DNA of 9,914 bases from Alphaproteobacteria bacterium (GCA_947456345.1 CANGQU010000009.1:1-9914); one strand, 5' to 3'; numbered from the stretch's first letter, positions 1-6,684 are shown. Program-made: numbers and translations. Notes: generated by a model not told the origin, from the letters alone.

Positions 1-33
1 TATCTTATACCATCATTAATAAGGGGAATTGTT

Positions 34-1059
34 ATGGCTTATTCTATCGCCATCATGGGCGCTACCGGCAATGTCGGCCGGGAAGTTTTGAATACTTTGT
101 ACGAACGCCGTTTCCCGGTGCGGGAAATCCACGCGCTGGCATCGGAAAAATCCTTGGGCAAAGAAGTTGCCTATGGCGATGATGAGCGCATCAAGGTCAA
201 GGCATTGCGTGATTTCGATTTTACCGGCGTGGATATTGTGTTCGGCGCGGCCGGATCATCCGTGTCCAAGGAATACGCGCCCAAAGCGGCCAAGGCCGGG
301 GCGATTGTGATCGACAAAACCAGCCACTTCCGCATGGACCCGGACGTGCCGTTGATCATCCCCGAAGTCAACCCGGATGCGATTGCCGGCTACCGCAAAA
401 AGAACATTATCGCCGTGCCCAATTGTTCGACAATTCAAATGCTGGTGGCCTTAAAGCCGTTGCACGATCTGGCCAAGGTCAAGCGGGTGGTGGTGGCGAC
501 GTATCAATCCGTTTCAGGCGCTGGCAAAGAGGCCATGGACGAATTGTTCAATCAAACCCGCAACGTCTTTGTGAACCAAGAGCGCAAGGCCGAAGTGTTT
601 CAAAAGCAAATCGCCTTTAACCTGATTCCGCAGATCGACGCCTTTATGGATGACGGCTCGACCAAGGAAGAATGGAAAATGATGGCCGAGACGAAAAAAA
701 TCCTCGACCCCGATATCGAAGTCAGCGTGACCTGCGTGCGTGTGCCGGTATTCGTCGGCCATTCCGAGGCAATTCACGCCGAATTCTATCAACCGATCAG
801 CGTCAAACAAGCCCGCGATGCGTTGCTAAAAGCGCCCGGAATTGAATTGATTGGCAGCCGCGACAAAGAAGACTACGTCACGCCTATCGAATGTGTTGGC
901 GCGGGCGAGGTGTTCATCAGCCGCTTGCGCAGCGACAAGACCGTCGCTCATGGTTTGGCATTTTGGTGTGTCAGCGATAATTTGCGCAAAGGGGCGGCAT
1001 TGAACGCGGTGCAGATTGCCGAGCTGTTGATTGAAAAGCGGATGTTAAAAGCGGCGTAA
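34..1059 (+). CDS. asd: Aspartate-semialdehyde dehydrogenase
   Basis: Cytoplasmic enzyme that reduces aspartyl-4-phosphate to aspartate-4-semialdehyde with NADPH, the branch point to lysine/diaminopimelate, threonine and methionine. The 341-residue protein has the usual family length. Visible motifs are the N-terminal dinucleotide-binding loop GATGNVG (residues 9-15), the active-site motif PNCSTIQ with nucleophile Cys131, the RVPVFVGHSE segment (236-245) that in the family carries a substrate-binding Arg and the acid/base His (here Arg236 and His243), and the C-terminal DNLRKGAALNAVQIAE segment (315-330). The start is ATG 34, preceded by an AAGGGGA ribosome site at 21-27. Only 33 nt of upstream DNA is visible, so the promoter or operon context to the left is unknown. 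The gene is followed by a hairpin repeat rather than a close neighbour. No key residue is missing. Confidence 0.97.
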   Translation: MAYSIAIMGATGNVGREVLNTLYERRFPVREIHALASEKSLGKEVAYGDDERIKVKALRDFDFTGVDIVFGAAGSSVSKEYAPKAAKAGAIVIDKTSHFRMDPDVPLIIPEVNPDAIAGYRKKNIIAVPNCSTIQMLVALKPLHDLAKVKRVVVATYQSVSGAGKEAMDELFNQTRNVFVNQERKAEVFQKQIAFNLIPQIDAFMDDGSTKEEWKMMAETKKILDPDIEVSVTCVRVPVFVGHSEAIHAEFYQPISVKQARDALLKAPGIELIGSRDKEDYVTPIECVGAGEVFISRLRSDKTVAHGLAFWCVSDNLRKGAALNAVQIAELLIEKRMLKAA

Positions 1060-1072
1060 CATAAATTTGATA

Positions 1073-1154
1073 TGTCATCCTGAGCGAAGGCATGCCCTAG
1101 CGAAGGATCTGGATGATCTAGATCCTTCGGTCGCTACGCTCCCTCAGGATAACA
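1073..1154. repeat. GTCATCCTGAG-type hairpin-forming intergenic repeat
   Basis: Imperfect inverted repeat lying 13 nt after the asd stop. The outer arms are TGTCATCCTGAG (1073-1084) and its near-complement CTCAGGATAACA (1143-1154, one mismatch). The inner arms are perfect: CGAAGGATCT (1101-1110) and AGATCCTTCG (1120-1129) with a 9-nt loop. The middle portions pair poorly. Arms of this sequence (CCTGAG...CGAAGGATCT) resemble small dispersed palindromic repeats found in intergenic DNA of many bacterial phyla; that comparison is from memory, not from a search. It could stabilise or terminate asd mRNA, although no T-run follows the stem. Confidence 0.7.
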
Positions 1155-1172
1155 CTGTATACAGAGCGAATT

Positions 1173-1724
1173 ATGGAAGCGGATTTATTATTGGTCTACA
1201 CGGCGGTGGGGGGATTTTTCCTCTTTGTGCTGTTGATGGCATTTGGCGGGCATGTGATGCCCACCGGCAGTATGATGCGCGATCCCACCCGCAGGGGTGA
1301 CATCGCGATTGCCATTTTCTCGGTAGTGGGAATTTTATTTTTGCTCTGGGTGACTTATGGCGGCTGGAAACATTTTTTCGGGGTGGCGCCGCCGCCCAAG
1401 ATTGAGCAGGCCTTAATCGCCCCCACCGCCGTCCAAGGCGTGACGCATATTGTCTTCCTCCAACCCCAGGCCATGGAAAAACCAGCGGTGGCTAAACGGC
1501 AACTGCGCCGCTATTGCGACGATTATCTAAATCAACACCCTGGCGAAAGCGGGCAATGCGTGGTTTTTGCCTGGTTGGACGCGCGGATTTTGCCGCGCGC
1601 TTTTCCGATTTCGGGCGCGGCGTTGGCGGGAATGAGCGCCAATTATGTGTTTAACCGGGTGGGCGAAGTGGACCGGTTTTGCTGGCTCGAGCGCGGCCGG
1701 GTGGTCGAGGCGAATTGTTTTTAA
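1173..1724 (+). CDS. Unrecognised membrane protein with two N-terminal helices
   Basis: A 183-residue protein that I do not recognise. Two hydrophobic segments (about residues 5-28 and 44-65) are separated by a short loop rich in Arg/Asp (RDPTRRGD), so the first third is probably a membrane hairpin. The remaining 115 or so residues are soluble, starting with a proline-rich linker (APPPK). They contain three cysteines (in RRYCDDY, SGQCVVFAW and DRFCWLE) plus a fourth two residues from the end, and an aromatic motif NYVFNRVGEVDRFCWLERG near the C-terminus. The start at ATG 1173 has no good ribosome site (only AGAG at 1163-1166), but codon use matches its neighbours and the frame stays open for 183 codons. 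It is flanked by a repeat on the left and the sdh leader on the right, so it need not be functionally tied to either. Confidence 0.75.
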   Translation: MEADLLLVYTAVGGFFLFVLLMAFGGHVMPTGSMMRDPTRRGDIAIAIFSVVGILFLLWVTYGGWKHFFGVAPPPKIEQALIAPTAVQGVTHIVFLQPQAMEKPAVAKRQLRRYCDDYLNQHPGESGQCVVFAWLDARILPRAFPISGAALAGMSANYVFNRVGEVDRFCWLERGRVVEANCF

Positions 1725-1878
1725 GCTTGGGTTAACAGTTCTAAGTTATAACCTATCACCTAAAATCAATCCCATATCACTAGCGGGCGCCTTAATCCGC
1801 CACATACCGAATTTTCCGTTTACTCCGCCCTCTATCCCACTTACTATCCCTTGGAATCATTCTAAATTATGGTGCTGT
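1725..1878 (+). other. AT-rich leader upstream of sdhC
   Basis: 154-nt spacer, clearly richer in A/T than the genes on either side, and the natural place for the sdh operon promoter. I could not place a convincing -35/-10 pair: TTAACA at 1732-1737 and TATAAC at 1747-1752 are present but wrongly spaced. The part from 1733 to 1781 shows a 7-nt periodicity (see the repeat entry). The sdhC reading frame is open across this spacer back to 1645, but the extra codons look non-coding. Confidence 0.35.
1733..1781 (-). repeat. Degenerate heptanucleotide-period repeat
   Basis: Seven consecutive 7-nt units can be laid out: TAACAGT, TCTAAGT, TATAACC, TATCACC, TAAAATC, AATCCCA, TATCACT. TATAACC and TATCACC are adjacent and TATCACT recurs exactly 21 nt (three units) later. 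Read on the minus strand the best units are AGTGATA, GGTGATA and GGTTATA, resembling the heptamers after sdhA and zapE. Degenerate, so only moderately supported. Confidence 0.4.
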
Positions 1879-2289
1879 ATGGCTCTGGCTCCGAAAACAC
1901 ATAAACGGCCTCTATCGCCGCATTTACAAATCTACCGCCCGCAGATCACAAGCGTGCTGTCGATCAGCCACCGTTTGACCGGTATCGCCTTGTATTTCGG
2001 CTTGTTGCTCTTGGCGGCGTGGTTATTGACCCTGGCTGCTTATCCGCCGTGTTTCGCGTGGATGCAGGGGTTGCTGAAAACCCTGTTGGGCCAGGTCGTT
2101 TTGTTCGGCTGGGCATTTTGCTTTTTTTATCATTTGTTAAACGGCGTGCGCCATTTGGCCTGGGATGCGGGCGCGGGCTTTGCTTTGCCCGATGTGTACC
2201 GGACCGGCTGGGCGGTTGTGGGCGGCAGCGTGTTTTTGACCATCTTGGCCTATGGCACGGCTGCCGGGTGGTGGGTCAATTTTATCTAG
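1879..2289 (+). CDS. sdhC: Succinate dehydrogenase cytochrome b556 membrane subunit
   Basis: Large membrane-anchor subunit of complex II. With SdhD it holds heme b and the ubiquinone site in the inner membrane. The 136-residue protein starts with the family signature RPLSPHLQIY (residues 10-19), then SISHRLTG (28-35), where Ser28 and Arg32 align with the E. coli quinone-site Ser27 and Arg31. Three hydrophobic segments follow (about 36-53, 65-86, 109-130). The motif YHLLNGVRHLAWD gives the axial heme ligand His85. The start chosen is ATG 1879, because the family begins a few residues before RPLSPH and the longer reading back to 1645 gives unrelated sequence. The ribosome site is poor. The stop codon TAG (2287-2289) is built into the sdhD ribosome site, indicating coupled translation. 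Confidence 0.95.
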   Translation: MALAPKTHKRPLSPHLQIYRPQITSVLSISHRLTGIALYFGLLLLAAWLLTLAAYPPCFAWMQGLLKTLLGQVVLFGWAFCFFYHLLNGVRHLAWDAGAGFALPDVYRTGWAVVGGSVFLTILAYGTAAGWWVNFI

Positions 2290-2292
2290 GGA
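2288..2292 (+). promoter_or_regulatory. sdhD ribosome-binding site overlapping the sdhC stop
   Basis: AGGGA at 2288-2292 lies 7 nt before ATG 2300 and overlaps the sdhC TAG at 2287-2289. It decides the sdhD start in favour of 2300 over the in-frame ATG at 2321, and suggests that ribosomes finishing sdhC reinitiate on sdhD, keeping the two anchors stoichiometric. Confidence 0.6.
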
Positions 2293-2299
2293 TCGGCGC

Positions 2300-2695
2300 A
2301 TGCACGATAAAGACGAAAAAATGCAATCCGCCTATGGCCGTATCCACGGCCTGGGTTCAGCCAAGGATGGCACCGGCCATTGGTGGGCGCAGCGGGTCTC
2401 CGCCGTGGCGTTATTGGGCCTGGGGACTTGGTTCGTTTACGCGGTCTTGATTTTCACGGCGATGGAGCCCGTGGCGGCCCGCGATTGGCTGGCGCAACCG
2501 CTAAATAGTATTTTGTTGGCGTTATTCACCCTGACCGCGCTTTATCACGGCCAATTGGGTTTACAAGTTGTGATCGAAGATTATGTGCACACCCACGCCC
2601 GTAAATATGCGGCGTTGGTATTGGTGCAATTTGTGACATATGGCGCGATGGCGGCGGTTGTGTACGCCATTGCCAAAATCAGCCTTGGGGTATAA
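2300..2695 (+). CDS. sdhD: Succinate dehydrogenase hydrophobic membrane anchor subunit
   Basis: Small membrane anchor of complex II, partner of SdhC around heme b and the quinone pocket. The 131-residue protein has a polar N-terminus, a HWWAQRVSAVAL segment (27-38) typical of SdhD, and three hydrophobic helices (about 33-54, 68-92, 104-126). The motif YHGQLGLQVVIEDYVH provides His83, aligned with the E. coli heme ligand His71, and Asp94-Tyr95, aligned with the quinone-site Asp82-Tyr83 (spacing of 11 conserved). The reading frame extends upstream to 2252 inside sdhC, but ATG 2300 has the good AGGGA site. The stop is 3 nt from the sdhA start. Confidence 0.95.
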   Translation: MHDKDEKMQSAYGRIHGLGSAKDGTGHWWAQRVSAVALLGLGTWFVYAVLIFTAMEPVAARDWLAQPLNSILLALFTLTALYHGQLGLQVVIEDYVHTHARKYAALVLVQFVTYGAMAAVVYAIAKISLGV

Positions 2696-2698
2696 CGC

Positions 2699-4501
2699 AT
2701 GCAGGCTTTGCAATCCTACAAAGTGATTGATCATGAATTCGATGTGGTGGTCGTGGGCGCCGGGGGCGCGGGTTTGCGCGCGACCATGGGCATGACGGCG
2801 GCGGGTTTGAAAACCGCTTGTATCACCAAGGTTTATCCGACCCGCAGCCACACCGTGGCGGCGCAGGGCGGGGTGGGCGCGGCTTTGGGCAATATGGGCG
2901 ATGGCGATACCTGGCAGAATCATTATTACGACACCATCAAGGGTGCCGATTGGCTGGGCGATCAGGATGCGATCGAATATATGTGCAAAAACGCCATCCC
3001 GGCGATTATCGAATTGGAACATTACGGCGTGCCGTTTTCCCGCACGCCCGAGGGGAAAATTTACCAACGCCCCTTTGGCGGGCATATTTTGGATATGGGC
3101 AATGGCAGCCCGGCCAAACGCGCCTGCGCTGCTGCCGACCGCACCGGCCATGCGATTTTGCACACGCTGTATCAGCAATGTTTGAAATATAACGCGCAGT
3201 TTTTTGTCGAATATTTCGCCCTGGATTTGATTATGGACAATGACGGCGTATGCCGGGGCGTGGTGGCCTTGTGTCTCGAGGATGGGACGATCCACCGGTT
3301 CAAAGCGCATCAAACCGTGCTGGCAACCGGCGGCTATGGCCGCGCTTATCTGAGTGCTACCAGCGCGCATACTTGTACCGGCGATGGCAATGCCATGGCA
3401 TTGCGGGCGGGTCTGCCGCTACAGGATATGGAATTCGTGCAGTTTCACCCAACCGGGATTTATGGTGCGGGCTGCTTGATCACCGAGGGCGCGCGCGGCG
3501 AGGGCGGGTATTTAACCAATAGCGAGGGCGAACGGTTTATGGAGCGTTACGCCCCATCCGCCAAAGATTTGGCCAGCCGCGATGTCGTATCCCGCGCTAT
3601 GACCATCGAAGTCAATGAAGGGCGCGGCGTCGGTCCGAACAAGGATCATATTTTATTGCATCTGGAGCATTTGGACCCCGCCGTACTGCACGAACGTCTG
3701 CCCGGTATTTCCGAGACCGCGAAAATTTTCGCCGGTGTCGATGTCACCAAACAGCCGATTCCGGTTTTGCCAACTGTGCATTACAACATGGGCGGCATCC
3801 CCACCAATTACCATGCCGAGGTCATGCGCCCAACCGCGAAAGATCCGGATGCGGTATGTCCCGGCTTGATGGCGATCGGCGAAGCGGCTTGCGTGTCCGT
3901 GCACGGTGCTAACCGTTTGGGCACGAATTCGTTGTTGGATATTGTGGTGTTCGGCCGCGCTGCCGCGTTGCGCGCCAAGGAAACCATGCGTCCCGGCCAA
4001 CCCCATCCGCAATTGCCGGGTGATGCGGGCGAATTGGCGGTGGCGCGATTGGATAAAATGCGCAATGCCAGCGGCGCATTAAAATCGGCCAAAATCCGCG
4101 ACGATTTGCAGCGCGCGATGCAAACCCATGCCGCCGTGTTCCGCAACAGCCAATCACTGGATGCAGGTGTGGCCAAAATCCGCGCAGTTGCTGATTCGAT
4201 GCAAGAAATCGGTATCAGCGATCGCAGCCTGATCTGGAATTCCGATTTGGTCGAGGCGATGGAGTTGGAAAACTTGGTCAGCCAGGCGGTGGTGACCTTG
4301 GTGTCCGCGCAAAACCGGCATGAATCACGCGGTGCGCATGCACACGAAGATTATCCCAACCGCGATGACGATCATTGGATGAAACACACCGTTGCTTGGT
4401 GCGATTTGGCGCATAAAACCCGCGTCGATTACCGCCCGGTACATACCCAAACCCTGTCCAGCGACGTGCCGCCGATCCCGCCGAAAAAACGGGTCTATTA
4501 G
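2699..4501 (+). CDS. sdhA: Succinate dehydrogenase flavoprotein subunit
   Basis: Catalytic subunit of complex II: it oxidises succinate to fumarate and passes electrons through covalently bound FAD to SdhB, on the cytoplasmic face of the membrane. The 600 residues match the family. Visible are the Rossmann loop GAGGAG (20-25), the [10 protein letters not shown] motif whose His51 is the covalent FAD attachment site, the [16 protein letters not shown] segment (143-158), and the substrate/catalytic residues His250 (QFHPTGI), Thr262-Glu263 ([10 protein letters not shown]), Arg294 (SRDVVSR), His361 (VHYNMGG) and Arg406 ([12 protein letters not shown]). The C-terminal domain ends in DYRPVH...PPKKRVY as usual. 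The segment after FGG (129-141, [13 protein letters not shown]) reads less like the common family versions. It lies 3 nt after sdhD, with a weak GGGG ribosome site at 2687-2690. Unusually, sdhB does not follow directly. Confidence 0.98.
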   Translation: MQALQSYKVIDHEFDVVVVGAGGAGLRATMGMTAAGLKTACITKVYPTRSHTVAAQGGVGAALGNMGDGDTWQNHYYDTIKGADWLGDQDAIEYMCKNAIPAIIELEHYGVPFSRTPEGKIYQRPFGGHILDMGNGSPAKRACAAADRTGHAILHTLYQQCLKYNAQFFVEYFALDLIMDNDGVCRGVVALCLEDGTIHRFKAHQTVLATGGYGRAYLSATSAHTCTGDGNAMALRAGLPLQDMEFVQFHPTGIYGAGCLITEGARGEGGYLTNSEGERFMERYAPSAKDLASRDVVSRAMTIEVNEGRGVGPNKDHILLHLEHLDPAVLHERLPGISETAKIFAGVDVTKQPIPVLPTVHYNMGGIPTNYHAEVMRPTAKDPDAVCPGLMAIGEAACVSVHGANRLGTNSLLDIVVFGRAAALRAKETMRPGQPHPQLPGDAGELAVARLDKMRNASGALKSAKIRDDLQRAMQTHAAVFRNSQSLDAGVAKIRAVADSMQEIGISDRSLIWNSDLVEAMELENLVSQAVVTLVSAQNRHESRGAHAHEDYPNRDDDHWMKHTVAWCDLAHKTRVDYRPVHTQTLSSDVPPIPPKKRVY

Positions 4502-4527
4502 TGGTGAGTGGTGAGAGATGATAGATG
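4500..4527 (+). repeat. Heptanucleotide tandem repeat at the sdhA stop
   Basis: Four consecutive 7-nt units, AGTGGTG, AGTGGTG, AGAGATG, ATAGATG, begin inside the sdhA stop codon and end with the ATG of the 58-codon ORF. The first two are identical. The unit resembles the AGTCGTG/AGTCGTT units that begin at the same kind of place, the zapE stop codon (7838 onward). Confidence 0.55.
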
Positions 4528-4701
4528 CAGAATAATCTAGCGTTGCATTTGATAATGCATATGGTTTTATCGGCGATACCGCCCGTCGTGGTGGGCGGCA
4601 ATGGTTGGCATGCCGCACCTGCGCCAGTACATGGGCTGGTGGCCGTACTGAATCGCGGCTTTTATATAGAAGAACAAAAACGCCGCCGTCGGCAAAAATA
4701 G
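4525..4701 (+). CDS. Possible small protein of 58 residues in the sdhA-sdhB gap
   Basis: Unrecognised small ORF. ATG 4525 follows a moderate ribosome site (GAGAG at 4513-4517). The protein begins MQNNLALHLIMHMVLSAIPP, a hydrophobic helix of about 18 residues that could be a membrane or signal segment, continues through a Gly/Pro/His-rich middle, and ends in a very basic tail EEQKRRRRQK. Its TAG stop (4699-4701) runs straight into the GGAGAGAGGG ribosome site of the next ORF, an arrangement typical of coupled genes. Codon choice is similar to the neighbours. Against it: it is short, its start and ribosome site lie in a repeat, and part of it can fold as a CCGCCC/GGGCGG hairpin (4579-4598). It shows spaced similarity to the following 77-residue protein, so it may be a decayed duplicate. 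Confidence 0.35.
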   Translation: MQNNLALHLIMHMVLSAIPPVVVGGNGWHAAPAPVHGLVAVLNRGFYIEEQKRRRRQK

Positions 4702-4710
4702 GAGAGAGGG
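4700..4710 (+). promoter_or_regulatory. Strong ribosome-binding site for the 77-codon ORF
   Basis: AGGAGAGAGGG ends 2 nt before ATG 4713; its AGGAG core (4700-4704) is 8 nt from the start. It is among the best ribosome sites in the window and is better than those of sdhC and sdhA. It fixes the start at 4713 instead of the in-frame ATG at 4605, and overlaps the stop of the preceding ORF. Confidence 0.65.
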
Positions 4711-4712
4711 CA

Positions 4713-4946
4713 ATGCAAAACACACAAGACCAAGACAATACCGTGCTGCATTTCATCGGCGATCATCTGTTATGGGGCATCGAATTGCCGTATTTCACGA
4801 CAGTGCCAGAGATGTTGGTGGCGGAAAACATAAATATCGAAAACGGCCCGGTACCGGTCATGGCGCCGCCGCGCGTTAAGCAAATAGTAGCGAATGATAC
4901 AGATAATCAAACGGATGCCAAAATCATCCGCTTGTTTGGCAAATAG
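4713..4946 (+). CDS. Unrecognised 77-residue protein between sdhA and sdhB
   Basis: Small protein with no family I recognise. It has a polar, Gln/Asp-rich N-terminus, a largely hydrophobic/aromatic stretch LHFIGDHLLWGIELPYF (12-28) that could form an amphipathic helix, a proline-rich centre (GPVPVMAPPRV, 45-55), and a polar tail ending in KIIRLFGK. There are no cysteines, clear signal peptide or full transmembrane helix. A very strong ribosome site at 4700-4710 supports translation. It lies in the same direction as the sdh genes, 27 nt before sdhB and ahead of the sdhB terminator, so it is probably co-transcribed with complex II genes. A role in complex II assembly or regulation is possible from position alone; nothing in the sequence proves it. 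An in-frame ATG upstream at 4605 is less likely because it lacks such a site. Confidence 0.7.
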   Translation: MQNTQDQDNTVLHFIGDHLLWGIELPYFTTVPEMLVAENINIENGPVPVMAPPRVKQIVANDTDNQTDAKIIRLFGK

Positions 4947-4973
4947 GTTGACGGCGTAACATCGAGGTGAGTC

Positions 4974-5756
4974 ATGGTCGAATTAACATTGCCGCGTGAA
5001 TCGAAAATCGTCGCTGGGCGCGTGCACCCAAAACCGGTGGCAGCCAAAAACACCAAAGTGTTTAAAATTTACCGCTGGGACCCCGTAGCGGGCGGCCAGC
5101 CGCGTTTGGATGAATATACCATCGACCTCGATACTTGTGGGCCGATGGTGTTGGACGCGCTGATCAAAATCAAAAATGAACAGGACGGCACACTCACTTT
5201 TCGCCGTTCCTGCCGCGAGGGGATTTGTGGGTCCTGTGCCATGAATATCGATGGCACTAATACCCTGGCCTGTACCAAGGGCATCGACGAAGTGTGCGGC
5301 GAGGTCAAAATTTACCCCCTGCCGCATATGGAGGTGATCAAGGATTTGGTGCCGGATTTGTCAAAAATTTTCGCGCAGTATCAGTCGATCAAACCCTGGC
5401 TGCGCGCCGAATCCGAAATCACCACCGGCGCCGAATGCCGCCAGTCCGAGACCGAACGCGCCAAACTAGACGGGTTGTGGGAATGTATTTTGTGTTTTTG
5501 CTGCTCCACGTCTTGCCCCAGCTATTGGTGGAATGGCGACCGGTATTTGGGCCCGGCAGTATTGCTGCAGGCGTATCGCTGGATCGCCGATTCGCGCGAT
5601 GAAACGGTGGGCGAGCGTTTGGACGATCTCGAGGATCCGTTTAAACTATACCGCTGTCATACGATTATGAATTGCACCAAAACCTGTCCCAAGGGCTTGA
5701 ACCCGGCCCAGGCGATTGGCAGCATCAAGCAATTGATGGTCGCGCGCAAGGTGTAA
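4974..5756 (+). CDS. sdhB: Succinate dehydrogenase iron-sulfur subunit
   Basis: Electron-transfer subunit of complex II, carrying electrons from the SdhA flavin to the quinone through three Fe-S clusters. The 260-residue protein has a ferredoxin-like N-terminal domain with [2Fe-2S] ligands Cys80, Cys85, Cys88 and Cys100 ([12 protein letters not shown] ... LAC). The C-terminal domain motif [17 protein letters not shown] gives [4Fe-4S] ligands Cys171, Cys174, Cys177 plus Cys238, and [3Fe-4S] ligands Cys181, Cys228 and Cys234. Trp186 aligns with the E. coli quinone-site Trp164. All ligands are present. The start is ATG 4974 with GAGGTGA at 4964-4970. It is the last gene of the sdh run, closed by the terminator at 5796-5821. 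It is separated from sdhA by two small ORFs instead of following it directly. Confidence 0.98.
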   Translation: MVELTLPRESKIVAGRVHPKPVAAKNTKVFKIYRWDPVAGGQPRLDEYTIDLDTCGPMVLDALIKIKNEQDGTLTFRRSCREGICGSCAMNIDGTNTLACTKGIDEVCGEVKIYPLPHMEVIKDLVPDLSKIFAQYQSIKPWLRAESEITTGAECRQSETERAKLDGLWECILCFCCSTSCPSYWWNGDRYLGPAVLLQAYRWIADSRDETVGERLDDLEDPFKLYRCHTIMNCTKTCPKGLNPAQAIGSIKQLMVARKV

Positions 5757-5783
5757 GAGCTAAGCATTAATGCTGTAATGATA

Positions 5784-5847
5784 TGTTGCCGTCAGTCGAT
5801 AAGTTGCGGTTATCGATTTTTCAAGGTTGATACCACTGTAGGCAACA
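5784..5847. repeat. Inverted repeat enclosing the sdhB terminator
   Basis: Perfect 7-bp arms, TGTTGCC (5784-5790) and GGCAACA (5841-5847), bracket the terminator hairpin symmetrically within the 103-nt gap between the convergent sdhB and methyltransferase genes. They could extend the terminator into a larger two-stem structure, or be a chance pairing. A separate perfect 10-nt palindrome GCATTAATGC lies at 5764-5773. Confidence 0.3.
5796..5821 (+). terminator. Intrinsic terminator after sdhB
   Basis: Perfect 7-bp stem TCGATAA (5796-5802) / TTATCGA (5810-5816), loop GTTGCGG, followed immediately by TTTTT (5817-5821). The stem is AT-rich and therefore modest in strength. A G-T and an A-T pair can extend it by two. 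The T-run is only on the plus-strand side, so it serves the sdh transcript, not the convergent methyltransferase gene. Confidence 0.7.
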
Positions 5848-5859
5848 GCAGCTATAAAA

Positions 5860-6684
5860 TCACTTCCGATACGCGTAGATCAAAATATCCTGAAATTCGT
5901 GCGCGGCGGGCGGGGCCAGTCGTGCGGTGCCCAGGGTATAGCCGAAACCATGGGTTTCCAGGATCTGCAGCATCCCGGCCAATTTATCTTGTGCGGCGTG
6001 GATATGGTGATGATATTCCATGAATAATTTTTGCACGTGGCGCAATTTGCCGCTGTGGACCAGATCCTGCATCACCGCATCCTCTGCCCCTTCGACATCG
6101 ATTTTCAAATAATCGACGGGACCGGCGATGTAATCCGATAATTTGGCGGTGGGTACGGTAATGGCGTGTTTGTTCATCCGTGCGGGATCGGTGCTCATGC
6201 ATAAATTACCGGCCGTACCCGGGTCGTTGTAAAACGTGATTTCACCGACCCGGTCGGACAACGCGATGGCGTGGGCCTGTACATCACTATACAAATTCGC
6301 CGCCAGGTTTTTTTGCAGCAAGGCAAAGCTGCTGGGGTCGGGCTCGAAACACGTTACTTGCGCATGGGGGAAAAGTTTTTTGAAAAATAAAACGCTGATG
6401 CCGATATTGCTGCCGCAATCGATAATCACCGGATCGGGGCGATCGCACGCAAACGCATAGGGTTGCGTTATATAAATTTCATCGAATAGGGCGAAAAACC
6501 CCTCGGGCGTAAAAGCATGAAATGTCTGACCCAGCGCGCGGAATTCGGTGGTGCGGGCGAATTTGTGATAAAAACTATAGCCTAATTGCAAGCGCGCATA
6601 AGCCAGCGCCAGCGCGGTGCCAAAAATACGGTCGCGCCGCCAGATTTTACGTGCTTTGTTCAAGGATCCCAGAATCGATGCCAT
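5860..6684 (-). CDS. FkbM-family SAM-dependent methyltransferase
   Basis: 274-residue methyltransferase of the FkbM type, a family that mostly O-methylates sugars in glycans or natural products; the substrate here cannot be told. The SAM-binding fold is clear: motif I VIIDCGSNIG (86-95), the acidic end of the second strand with Glu114 (TCFEPDPSS), and the family motif DYLKIDVEGAED (191-202), followed by LFMEYHHH (220-227). There is no signal peptide; the first 45 or so residues are basic and helical. The chosen start is the complement of 6682-6684 (MASILGSL). The frame is open back to 7065, but those codons lie antisense to zapE and give unrelated sequence. The ribosome site is weak (AGAAAG about 9 nt upstream). 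It converges with sdhB, diverges from zapE, and is unrelated in function to the neighbours, so it may be a later insertion. Confidence 0.85.
   Translation of the reverse strand: MASILGSLNKARKIWRRDRIFGTALALAYARLQLGYSFYHKFARTTEFRALGQTFHAFTPEGFFALFDEIYITQPYAFACDRPDPVIIDCGSNIGISVLFFKKLFPHAQVTCFEPDPSSFALLQKNLAANLYSDVQAHAIALSDRVGEITFYNDPGTAGNLCMSTDPARMNKHAITVPTAKLSDYIAGPVDYLKIDVEGAEDAVMQDLVHSGKLRHVQKLFMEYHHHIHAAQDKLAGMLQILETHGFGYTLGTARLAPPAAHEFQDILIYAYRK

Noticed and set aside
1732..1752. sdhC promoter from TTAACA and TATAAC
   Set aside because: The two boxes are only 9 nt apart, far below the usual 16-18.
1645..1878. Upstream extension of sdhC by 78 codons
   Set aside because: It overlaps the previous gene and the AT-rich spacer, and SdhC proteins begin just before RPLSPH.
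2561..3370. 269-codon open frame on the minus strand opposite sdhD/sdhA
   Set aside because: It is a shadow of well-identified genes; its His/Arg/Ala-rich product has no motif.
4579..4598. CCGCCC/GGGCGG hairpin as a terminator after sdhA
   Set aside because: The stem is only 6 bp and no T-run follows; it is also inside a possible ORF that leads into the 77-codon gene.
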